Positions 1 through 5,517 of a DNA stretch of 5,728 nt are shown piece by piece. Position 1 is the stretch's first letter. Each line of letters begins with the position of its first letter. This DNA comes from Bacillota bacterium (GTDB taxonomy: Bacteria; Bacillota_E; JAJZYS01; JAILZS01): contig JAKASY010000155.1 in the NCBI GenBank assembly GCA_021817625.1, forward strand, positions 1 through 5,728, written 5' to 3'. The notes under the pieces are model-generated. The model ran no database searches and was not told where the DNA came from. It saw only the letters and a program-made list of their open reading frames with translations. The position numbers and the translations under genes are program-made.

Positions 1-648
1 CGGGGCGAGATGGTCCTCTACCTGAGCATCGGCGCCCTCCTGTGGGGCTTCCTCTCCCTGCTGTTCCAGGAGGTGGCGAACGCCGTCTCGGTCGAGCGCT
101 GGGAGGGCACGATCGAGTACTCGTTCATGGCGCCGGTCCACCGCCTCACCTATCTCGGCGGCACCGTCGGGTACGCGGTCATCTACGGCCTCGTGCGCAC
201 ACTCGTCGCCCTCGTCGCGGTCGCCCTGTTCTTCCATCTGCGGGCGCCGGGCGCCGACCTCTGGGGCGCCGCGCTCGTGATCGTCGCCTCGAGCCTGCCG
301 TTCGTCGGCCTGGGCCTCGTGGCCGCCGTGCTGCCCCTCCTGTCGACCGAGCGCGGCGCTCAGGCCACCCAGGTCATCCAGGGCATCATCCTGCTGGTCT
401 CCGGCGTCTACTACCCGATCACGGTCCTGCCCGGGTGGCTGCAGTGGCTGGGGCGCCTGTCGCCCGCCACGTACACGCTGGAGGCCGAGCGCAGCGCCAT
501 CCTGCAGGGCGCCGGCTGGGCGGTGCTCGGGCCGGACGTCCTGCGCCTCGTCGCGGCGGGCCTGGTGCTCGTGCCCGTGGGGCTGCTGGTGTTCCACTGG
601 GGAGAGCGCGTGGCGCTGCGCACGGGCCGGCTCAAGCGCAACGGCTAG
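1..648 (+). CDS. ABC-2 type transporter permease, C-terminal part (5' end outside window)
   Basis: This is the membrane subunit of an ABC exporter of the ABC-2 class, which pairs with an ATPase subunit to move drugs, lipids or polysaccharides outward; the substrate cannot be told. The frame is open to the left edge, so the ATG at position 10 is probably internal, and about 215 residues are visible. Counting from that ATG, hydrophobic segments lie near residues 1-19, 50-75, 83-110, 118-140 and 175-195. The ER-x-EGTIEYSFMAPV stretch (about 29-43) and the SGVYYPITVLPGWL stretch followed by SPATYTLEAER (about 131-162) are typical of the ABC-2 permease core. The tail is basic (RTGRLKRNG), as expected of a cytoplasmic C terminus. 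The ATPase gene would be expected upstream, outside the window. The TAG stop interlocks with the stop of the convergent methyltransferase gene in a shared CTAG. The family call is firm; the substrate is unknown. Confidence 0.9.
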   Translation, partial: RGEMVLYLSIGALLWGFLSLLFQEVANAVSVERWEGTIEYSFMAPVHRLTYLGGTVGYAVIYGLVRTLVALVAVALFFHLRAPGADLWGAALVIVASSLPFVGLGLVAAVLPLLSTERGAQATQVIQGIILLVSGVYYPITVLPGWLQWLGRLSPATYTLEAERSAILQGAGWAVLGPDVLRLVAAGLVLVPVGLLVFHWGERVALRTGRLKRNG

Positions 649-1250
649 GGCCTGGCTGGCACGGCCAGGATGGCGGCCTCGCGCGGCGTAAGCGTGAGCT
701 CCACGCCGAGCCAGTCGCCGCCGCCCAGGAGCACGGCCCGGACCGGGTCGGGCCCGGGGCGTCCGGGCGTCAGGTCGTCGACGAGCAGGAGCCCGCCCGC
801 GCGCAGAAGCGGCCGCGCCGCGGCGAACGTCGCCACGGCGTCCTGCTTGGAGCCGCCGTCGAGGAACACGAGGTCGAAGGGGGCGAGAGGCGGCAGCGCC
901 GCCCGCCAGTCGCCCGACACGACGCGCACGCTGGGATAGGGCAGGAAGCGCCGGCGCGCGGCCGCGGCGCGCTCCTCGTCGAGCTCGACCGTGACCAGGC
1001 GGCCGCGCGGGCCAAGGCCGCTCATGAGCCATGTCGTGCCCACGCCGAACCCCGTGCCCGCCTCGGCGATCCGTCCGCCCGGCCGACTCGAAGCCAGGGC
1101 GCGCAGGAGGCGGCCGACGGCGGCGGCCGACGACCGCTCGAAGCCGGCCGCCGCCGCAGCGCGCCGGGCCTCGGCGGCGAGGCGCTCGGCCCCATCCAGG
1201 GTCAGGCCCACGGGGAGCGCGGGTTCGACATCGCGTGCACCGGATGTCAA
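645..1250 (-). CDS. Class I SAM-dependent methyltransferase, O-methyltransferase-like
   Basis: Predicted cytosolic enzyme of 201 residues that transfers a methyl group from S-adenosylmethionine to a small acceptor; the substrate is unknown. The Rossmann motifs are in order. Motif I is IAEAGTGFGVG at about 61-71, with E63 and the G-x-G-x-G loop. VELDEE at 88-93 supplies the acidic residue (E89) that normally holds the SAM ribose. GDW at 113-115 suits the adenine-binding Asp. FDLVFLDGGSK at 125-135 and LLVDDL at 155-160 match the two Asp-bearing strands that hold the metal and substrate in bacterial COMT-type enzymes. An Ala-rich helical cap (about 20-55) precedes the core. The length is usual for the group. 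The chosen start is TTG at 1250, with AAAGGA at 1259-1254 only three bases upstream, which is short. The GTG at 1211 (codon 14) is an alternative but has no visible ribosome binding site. The gene is divergent from the lipoprotein gene and convergent with the permease gene. Confidence 0.87.
   Translation of the reverse strand: MTSGARDVEPALPVGLTLDGAERLAAEARRAAAAAGFERSSAAAVGRLLRALASSRPGGRIAEAGTGFGVGTTWLMSGLGPRGRLVTVELDEERAAAARRRFLPYPSVRVVSGDWRAALPPLAPFDLVFLDGGSKQDAVATFAAARPLLRAGGLLLVDDLTPGRPGPDPVRAVLLGGGDWLGVELTLTPREAAILAVPARP
651..669 (+). other. Hairpin just past the permease stop, possible weak terminator
   Basis: CCTGGC at 651-656 can pair with GCCAGG at 664-669, with a further T-G wobble closing a five-base loop. 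It begins three bases after the permease stop, inside the last codons of the convergent methyltransferase gene. No run of T follows on the + strand, so it is not a standard intrinsic terminator. Short GC hairpins also arise easily by chance in DNA this GC-rich. Confidence 0.25.
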
Positions 1251-1279
1251 ATTTCCTTTGCTGGGTGTAGAGGGAAATT
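1250..1279. promoter_or_regulatory. Inverted repeat in the divergent spacer, candidate operator
   Basis: AATTTCC at 1250-1256 and GGAAATT at 1273-1279 are perfect inverted copies, extendable by a mismatch (or G-U wobble in RNA) and one more pair to 1258/1271. The half-site centres are 23 bp apart, about two helical turns, which suits a dimeric regulator. The right arm overlaps the -10 box of the methyltransferase promoter and the left arm covers its ribosome binding site and first base of the start. With the predicted transcription start near 1270, the 1271-1279 arm would not be transcribed, so a DNA operator is more likely than an RNA hairpin in the methyltransferase message. On the + strand it could lie in the leader or promoter of the lipoprotein gene. 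Confidence 0.4.
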
Positions 1280-1305
1280 CTACTTGGGCAGCGAATCCGC
1301 CGCAA
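1277..1305 (-). promoter_or_regulatory. Sigma70-like promoter for the methyltransferase gene
   Basis: Read on the minus strand, TTGCGG (1305-1300) is followed after exactly 17 bases by TAGAAT (1282-1277). The -10 box matches TATAAT at five of six positions and the -35 box carries the TTG core. Transcription would start near 1270-1268, giving a leader of about 20 bases before the TTG start at 1250, just enough for the AAAGGA binding site. The promoter sits in the only clearly AT-rich patch of the window. It is inferred from sequence alone. Confidence 0.5.
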
Positions 1306-1314
1306 CCGATCGCC

Positions 1315-1320
1315 AGGAGG
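1315..1320 (+). promoter_or_regulatory. Ribosome binding site that selects the TTG start of the lipoprotein gene
   Basis: A full AGGAGG lies seven bases before TTG at 1328 and 13 bases before the in-frame ATG at 1334. The spacing favours the TTG, giving two extra residues (fMet-Arg) ahead of MLRTSLAP and adding a second Arg to the n-region of the signal peptide. Confidence 0.7.
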
Positions 1321-1327
1321 TGCCTCG

Positions 1328-2269
1328 TTGCGGATGTTGCGGACGTCCCTCGCGCCCCTGCTCGCGGGCCTCATCGCTCTTTCGGTCGCCTGTAGCGCCC
1401 TGCCGTCGCCGCTAGGCGCGGCCCGGGTTCCGGCCTCGCGCGAGGCGGCCGTGCGCGTGCGTCTCATGCGGGACATCCGCAGCCTCGGCCGCCGCATGCA
1501 CGCGGACCTCGCGCGCGCCCTGCGCGACTACGACCGGCTCCCCGGCAACCTGGCGGGCGTGCGCAGTGGCGGTCTCAGCGCCCGCGAGCGCAGCGCCGGT
1601 CGCGCCAGCACGGACGCGGTCGGCCCTATGCACGACCTGATCGACGCGGCCCGCGCCCTGCGGGCCATCGACGCCGAGGTGCGGCTCCTCGCCCGGGCCC
1701 ACGCGGGCGTTGCCGGCCTCGGACCGGTCGCGGGCGGGCTGCGCGCCGACCTCCTGGCCCTCGAGCGGCTCAGCGTGCTCGTCGGTGCCAGCACGGGCAC
1801 GCTGGGCGCCATGGCCCACTTTGCCCGCCTCGTCGAGGAGAACCGGCTGGCGCTCCTCATGGGACGGCGCCCGGCGCCGTCCGTGCTGCGCGGCATGGCG
1901 CACTGGCTCGCCCTGGCGAGGCGCGACGCGTCGGAGATGAATGGCGTCTCCGACCCGTTTCTCTCCGCCTTGCGGTCGTATGTCGCCCTCGGGGAGGACG
2001 GCTACGCGAAGCTCCAGGCGGGCGGCATGTCGCCGCTTCAGGCCGTGTCCTTCGAGAGCCGGGGGCGCGGCCTGAAGGGCACCCTCGGGGCCTCCCTCCC
2101 CACGTTCCAGGCACGTGTGGCGGCGGGCATGCGGAGGGCCGACCGGGCGGCGCTCGTCCTGGCGCTGCGCGTCGAGAGGGGTAGCGCCACGCGCCTTCAC
2201 GCCCACGGCGCCGTGGGCGGCCAAGGGGCGCGCAAGCGCAGGGCGCGGGCGCGGTCCGGTGCCGCCTAG
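1328..2269 (+). CDS. Predicted lipoprotein of unknown family, alpha-helical
   Basis: I do not recognise this 313-residue protein. Its N terminus is a clear export signal: an Arg-containing n-region (MRMLR), a hydrophobic core from about 8 to 18, then LSVAC with Cys22 as the likely lipidated residue. Cys22 is the only cysteine in the protein, which supports the lipobox. Ser follows it, so there is no Asp inner-membrane retention signal. The rest reads as amphipathic helices (about 38-70, 100-128, 136-180, 184-203, 208-230 and 257-284), rich in Ala, Arg and Leu, without obvious catalytic motifs, repeats or further membrane spans. The tail after about residue 285 is Gly, Ala and Arg rich (KRRARARS) and probably disordered. 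The start is TTG, set by AGGAGG seven bases upstream. The gene stands alone: divergent from the methyltransferase gene and ending in a CTAG shared with the convergent propeller gene. It could be a structural or binding protein of the envelope; no function is claimed. Confidence 0.75.
   Translation: MRMLRTSLAPLLAGLIALSVACSALPSPLGAARVPASREAAVRVRLMRDIRSLGRRMHADLARALRDYDRLPGNLAGVRSGGLSARERSAGRASTDAVGPMHDLIDAARALRAIDAEVRLLARAHAGVAGLGPVAGGLRADLLALERLSVLVGASTGTLGAMAHFARLVEENRLALLMGRRPAPSVLRGMAHWLALARRDASEMNGVSDPFLSALRSYVALGEDGYAKLQAGGMSPLQAVSFESRGRGLKGTLGASLPTFQARVAAGMRRADRAALVLALRVERGSATRLHAHGAVGGQGARKRRARARSGAA
2200..2219. repeat. Perfect 20-bp palindrome near the 3' end of the lipoprotein gene
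   Basis: CGCCCACGGC at 2200-2209 is followed immediately by its exact reverse complement at 2210-2219, with no spacer. It lies 47 bases before the TAG stop and encodes the A-H-G-A-V-G stretch near residues 292-297. In DNA of this composition I estimate roughly a 5% chance of one such site somewhere in a window this long. It could bind a dimeric protein or form a hairpin that blunts transcription at the convergent junction, or it may be chance. Confidence 0.45.
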
Positions 2270-5200
2270 GCGGTGGGGCCGTCGGCCACGGCCGGAAGCC
2301 CGAGCGACCGTAGGCGGGCGTTCACGTCCGCCAACGAGGTGGCCAGCAGGTCATCCAGGCGGCCGATCTCGCGCTCGGCCTCTGCCTTGAGCGCCTCGAG
2401 CACGTCGCGCGCCTGCCGCGTCGGGCGCGCGGGTGCGGTCGCCGCCGCGTTGGCCAGGCTCGCGAGCTTGTTGTTCAGCCGGATGGGGTAGTTCAAGGGA
2501 TCCTCGTGCGCCTTGATGCGCGGCTGAATGAGCGCCTCCTCGATGGGCTCCAGGGCGTCGAGCAGCGAGGCGATCGCCTGGAGCGCGTCCTCGCTGCCCT
2601 GCGCCGCCTGGGCCCGCGCCTGCCACGCCTTGAGGTCCGTGCGCACCCGGCGCAGGCGCGCCACGGCTCGGTGCACGCGGCTCACCTCGTCGCGGACGGC
2701 GAGAAGGAACGCCGTCTGCTCGGTGAGGTCGTCGTCGCTCACGCCCAGGCGCGCGTCGGCGGCAAGCTCGAACGCGGCCTCGGCGCTCTCGTCCCCGACC
2801 GTGAGGCGCACCCGGTAGGCGCCGGGGGCGACGACCGGCCCGAGGAGGTTTCCGGCCCACAGAACGACGCCCTCGAGGCCGGCGGCGCCCGCGTGCCGGC
2901 AGTCCCAGACGAAGCGGTTGAGGCCGGCCTTGGCGCTCACCACGGGCGGGCGCTCGGTGCCGTCCTTCACGGCCGGCGCGGGCGCCTTGACGCTTGTGTA
3001 CGACCGGACCTCTTGCCCGGCGCTGTCCAGGAACGTCAGGCGCACCTCACCCTCGGGCGCCTGCCGCAGGCAGTACTGGACGACCAGCCCCGCCGGCGGG
3101 TTCTCGCCCGCGTCGAGCAGGCGTGGGGGCTTGTCCGCCCCCTCGACGCGGGCCGTGACCGTGATGGCCCCGGCGGGGCGGTAGCTGAGGCCCGGCTCGT
3201 CGTGCGGCGGCGGTCCCAGGCGCCCGCCGCGCGGCAGGACCGTGCGCCGCGGCGTGAACAGGCGCAGGGCCTCCGCCGGTGCGGGCGCGGCGCTCTCGCG
3301 CACGGGCGTGAGGTCGTCGAGGATCCAGAAGGAGCGGCCGTGGGTGGCGGCCACGAGGTCGCCCTCCACGACGACGAGGTCGTGGACAGGCACGACCGGG
3401 AGGTTGCCGCGCAGTGCGTGCCAGCTCTCGCCGTCGTCGAACGACACGTACACGCCCTTCTCGGTGCCGGCGTACAGGAGGCCCCGTCGCTCGGGGTCGG
3501 CGCGCACGACGCGGGTCGTCTCGTCCTCGGGCAGGCCGGCGCGCATCCACTGCCAGGTGCGCCCGCGGTCGCGCGTGCGCAGAAGGTGGGGACGGAGGTC
3601 GTCCATGCGGTAGCGGCTCACCGCGACGTAGGCCGTGTCGGGGTCGTGGGGCGAGGGCTCGATGATGCTCACCTGGCTGTGCGGCGCGAGGTCGGAGGGG
3701 GTCACGTCCTGCCAGGTGGCGCCGTCGTCAGGCGAGATGTGGATGCGTCCGTCGTCGCTGCCCGCCCAGAGCAGGCCGCGCACGAGCGGCGACTCGGCGA
3801 GGGCGAACACCGTGGCGTAGTACTCGACGCTCGTGTTGTCCTGGGTGATCGGACCGCCCGACGTGCCCAGCGTGGCCGGGTCGGCGCGCGTGAGGTCGGG
3901 GCTGATCACCTCCCAGTTCTGCCCCTCGTCGCGCGAGCGGAACACGACGTTCGCGGCGCAGTACAGGACGTCCGGGTCGTGCGGCGAGAGGAGGATCGGG
4001 AAGGTCCACTGGAAGCGGTAGCGCAGGTCCTCGGCGGCGTGGCCCATGGGATTGTCGGGCCAGGGCAGGACGTTTCGCGCGCTGCGGCTCTTGTGGTCGT
4101 AGCGCGTGAGAAGGCTGTAGCTCCCGGCGTACACGATGCTCGGGTCGTCGGCGCGCACCTGGATGTAGCCGCTCTCGCCGCCGCCCACCGGGTAGCAGTC
4201 GCCCAGGGTGATGGCGCCTGCGTCGGTGCGGCTGGGCACCGACAGCGTGGTGTTGTCCTGCTGGGCGCCGTATACGCGGTAGGGGCGCCCGTGGTCGACG
4301 GCCACGTGGTAGAACTGCGCGGTCGGCTGGTTTCCCAAGGGCGACCAGCTCTCGCCGCCGTCGAAGGTGACGCAGGCGCCGCCGTCGTTGCCCTCGATCA
4401 TGCGCAGCGGGTCGCGCGGGTCGATCCAAAGGTCGTGGTTGTCGCCGTGCGGCGTCGCCACGGGCTGGAACGTGCGACCGCCGTCGACCGAGCGCAGGCA
4501 GTTCACGTTGAGCACCCAGACCGTCTCGCCGTCCTTGGGGTCGGCGAACACGTGCGAGTAGTACCAGGCGCGCTGGGACAGCTCCGGGTCGCGCGTGCAC
4601 AGGCGCCAGCTCTCGCCGCGGTCTTCGCTCACGAAGAGGCCGCCCTCCGCCGCCTCGACGAACGCCCAGACGCGACCGGAACGGGCGGGGGAGGGGGCGA
4701 CGCCGATGCGCCCCTTCACGCCGCTCGGCAGGCCGGGGCGGTCGCTCAGCTCGACCCAGGTGTCGCCGCCGTCGTCGGAGCGGAAAAGGCCGCTGCCCGG
4801 GCCGCCGCTCGACAGGTGCCAGGGCGTGCGCCCCGCCTGCCACAGGGCGGCGTACAGGATGCGGGGGTTGTCCGGGTCGATCGCCAGGTCCGCGGCGCCG
4901 GTGTGCTCGTCGCGGTAGAGGACGCGGTCGAACGTGCGGCCGCCGTCGCGCGTGCGGTAGATGCCGCGCTCTGCGCTCGGGCCGTATGCGTGTCCCAGGG
5001 CGGCGACGTAGGCCGTGTCGGGGTCGGTCGGGCTCACGCGCACGCGCGCGATGTGGCGGCTGTCGGCGAGACCCAGGTGGTGCCAGGTGCGACCGGCGTC
5101 GGTGGAGCGGTAGACGCCGTCGCCGTGGGTGACATTGCCGCGGATGCACGCCTCACCCATGCCCGCGTACACGACGTTCGGATCGGAGGGGGCGACGGCG

Positions 5201-5397
5201 ATGGCGCCCACCGACGGCGTCGCGAGCTGGCCGTCGCTCACGCACTGCCAGATGCGGCCGCCGTCGGTGGTCTTGAACACGCCGCCGGCGACGGCGCCGA
5301 AGTAGAACACGAGCGGTCGGCCGGGGTCCCCCGCCACGGCCACGCAGCGCCCGCCCCGGTACGGGCCGATGGACCGCCACTTGATCGCATCGAGCAC
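2266..5397 (-). CDS. Asp-box (BNR/sortilin-like) beta-propeller protein, 'glycosyl hydrolase' family by habit
   Basis: About 1,043 residues. It belongs to the bacterial VPS10/sortilin-like BNR-repeat proteins, often labelled glycosyl hydrolase although enzyme activity is rarely shown. Eleven Asp boxes (S/T-x-D-x-G-x-x-W/F) are visible, starting near residues 43, 98, 149, 207, 257, 303, 344, 488, 555, 608 and 652, enough for one or two large propellers over residues 1-700. Other family landmarks are WRSIGPYRGGR (7-17), YAGMGEACIRGN (77-88), TPHGDNHDLWIDPRDP (315-330), IEGNDGGACV (334-343), YGAQQDNTT (376-384) and THGRSFWILDDLTP (685-698). Next comes a beta-sandwich-like region (about 735-880, ending GAYRVRLTVG), then a helical tail (about 885-1035) with the LNYPIRLNNKLASL segment. 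The start is GTG at 5397 with AAAGGAG nine bases upstream. An in-frame GTG at 5463 would add 22 Arg/Cys/Pro-rich residues but has no ribosome binding site. With the chosen start there is no signal peptide. Ligand and location are unknown. Confidence 0.88.
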   Translation of the reverse strand: MLDAIKWRSIGPYRGGRCVAVAGDPGRPLVFYFGAVAGGVFKTTDGGRIWQCVSDGQLATPSVGAIAVAPSDPNVVYAGMGEACIRGNVTHGDGVYRSTDAGRTWHHLGLADSRHIARVRVSPTDPDTAYVAALGHAYGPSAERGIYRTRDGGRTFDRVLYRDEHTGAADLAIDPDNPRILYAALWQAGRTPWHLSSGGPGSGLFRSDDGGDTWVELSDRPGLPSGVKGRIGVAPSPARSGRVWAFVEAAEGGLFVSEDRGESWRLCTRDPELSQRAWYYSHVFADPKDGETVWVLNVNCLRSVDGGRTFQPVATPHGDNHDLWIDPRDPLRMIEGNDGGACVTFDGGESWSPLGNQPTAQFYHVAVDHGRPYRVYGAQQDNTTLSVPSRTDAGAITLGDCYPVGGGESGYIQVRADDPSIVYAGSYSLLTRYDHKSRSARNVLPWPDNPMGHAAEDLRYRFQWTFPILLSPHDPDVLYCAANVVFRSRDEGQNWEVISPDLTRADPATLGTSGGPITQDNTSVEYYATVFALAESPLVRGLLWAGSDDGRIHISPDDGATWQDVTPSDLAPHSQVSIIEPSPHDPDTAYVAVSRYRMDDLRPHLLRTRDRGRTWQWMRAGLPEDETTRVVRADPERRGLLYAGTEKGVYVSFDDGESWHALRGNLPVVPVHDLVVVEGDLVAATHGRSFWILDDLTPVRESAAPAPAEALRLFTPRRTVLPRGGRLGPPPHDEPGLSYRPAGAITVTARVEGADKPPRLLDAGENPPAGLVVQYCLRQAPEGEVRLTFLDSAGQEVRSYTSVKAPAPAVKDGTERPPVVSAKAGLNRFVWDCRHAGAAGLEGVVLWAGNLLGPVVAPGAYRVRLTVGDESAEAAFELAADARLGVSDDDLTEQTAFLLAVRDEVSRVHRAVARLRRVRTDLKAWQARAQAAQGSEDALQAIASLLDALEPIEEALIQPRIKAHEDPLNYPIRLNNKLASLANAAATAPARPTRQARDVLEALKAEAEREIGRLDDLLATSLADVNARLRSLGLPAVADGPTA
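2277..2293. other. Hairpin just past the lipoprotein stop, possible weak terminator
   Basis: GGCCGT at 2277-2282 pairs perfectly with ACGGCC at 2288-2293 around a five-base loop. It starts eight bases after the lipoprotein stop and lies within the last codons of the convergent propeller gene (the sequence for ADGPTA). There is no T-run behind it on the + strand, so a Rho-independent terminator is not established. Confidence 0.25.
3623..3646. repeat. 24-bp direct repeat, copy 1, inside the propeller gene
   Basis: These 24 bases are identical to 5003-5026, 1,380 bp away. Both copies encode D-P-D-T-A-Y-V-A in the same frame with identical codons, one in each of two distant propeller blades. The identity at wobble positions may reflect strong GC codon bias or internal exchange between blades. 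Confidence 0.7.
5003..5026. repeat. 24-bp direct repeat, copy 2, inside the propeller gene
   Basis: Exact match to 3623-3646, in the same orientation. Recombination between the two would remove 1,380 bp (460 codons) in frame. Confidence 0.7.
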
Positions 5398-5406
5398 GCC
5401 TGGATG

Positions 5407-5413
5407 CTCCTTT
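5407..5413 (-). promoter_or_regulatory. Ribosome binding site that selects the GTG start of the propeller gene
   Basis: AAAGGAG on the minus strand (5413-5407) lies nine bases upstream of GTG at 5397. The first residues from this GTG, MLDAIKWRSIGP, match where family members without a signal peptide begin as I remember them. This argues against the longer reading from 5463. Confidence 0.75.
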
Positions 5414-5420
5414 CCTCGTC

Positions 5421-5444
5421 GCCTGGCGCTGCGGGGCGCCGGGC
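5421..5444. other. GC-rich hairpin in the divergent spacer
   Basis: A nine-pair stem (5421-5429 with 5436-5444, one G-T wobble) encloses a six-base loop. It lies eight bases upstream of the propeller ribosome binding site, so in that gene's message it would be a leader hairpin. No -10 or -35 box stands out anywhere in 5398-5517, on either strand. Confidence 0.3.
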
Positions 5445-5502
5445 ACGGCTCGCACTTCCGCACGCTCGCGCGCGGTCCCTGCCGACCGCCGCCCGCGCCG
5501 GG

Positions 5503-5508
5503 GGAAGG
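5503..5508 (+). promoter_or_regulatory. Ribosome binding site of the small membrane protein gene
   Basis: GGAAGG lies nine bases before the ATG at 5518. It supports this ATG over the in-frame GTG at codon 22, which would sit directly at the edge of the first membrane segment. Confidence 0.55.
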
Positions 5509-5517
5509 CGCGCCCGA

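Noticed and set aside
1245..1250. TTGACA on the minus strand as a consensus -35 box
   Set aside because: It coincides with the first two codons of the methyltransferase gene and no -10-like sequence lies 16-18 bases downstream. It is more likely coincidental.
42..1415. A 457-residue open frame on the + strand
   Set aside because: It overlaps the permease in another frame and runs antisense to the methyltransferase gene. Its product is Arg/Pro/Gly-rich with no domain features, typical of an off-frame reading in GC-rich DNA.
1412..2224. A 270-residue open frame antisense to the lipoprotein gene
   Set aside because: No signal, motif or ribosome binding site. The + strand frame has a well-placed AGGAGG and a lipobox, so the antisense frame is a composition shadow.
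3728..5149. A 473-residue open frame in another minus-strand frame of the propeller gene
   Set aside because: Extremely Arg-rich and motif-free, while the main frame carries eleven Asp boxes over the same DNA.
2266..5397. A true glycosidase or sialidase assignment for the propeller protein
   Set aside because: Asp boxes are structural turns shared by many propellers. I see no catalytic residue set that would support a specific glycosidase family.
5398..5463. A 22-residue N-terminal extension of the propeller protein containing a CEPC motif
   Set aside because: No ribosome binding site before the GTG at 5463, whereas the GTG at 5397 has one at ideal spacing. The CxxC is probably untranslated leader.
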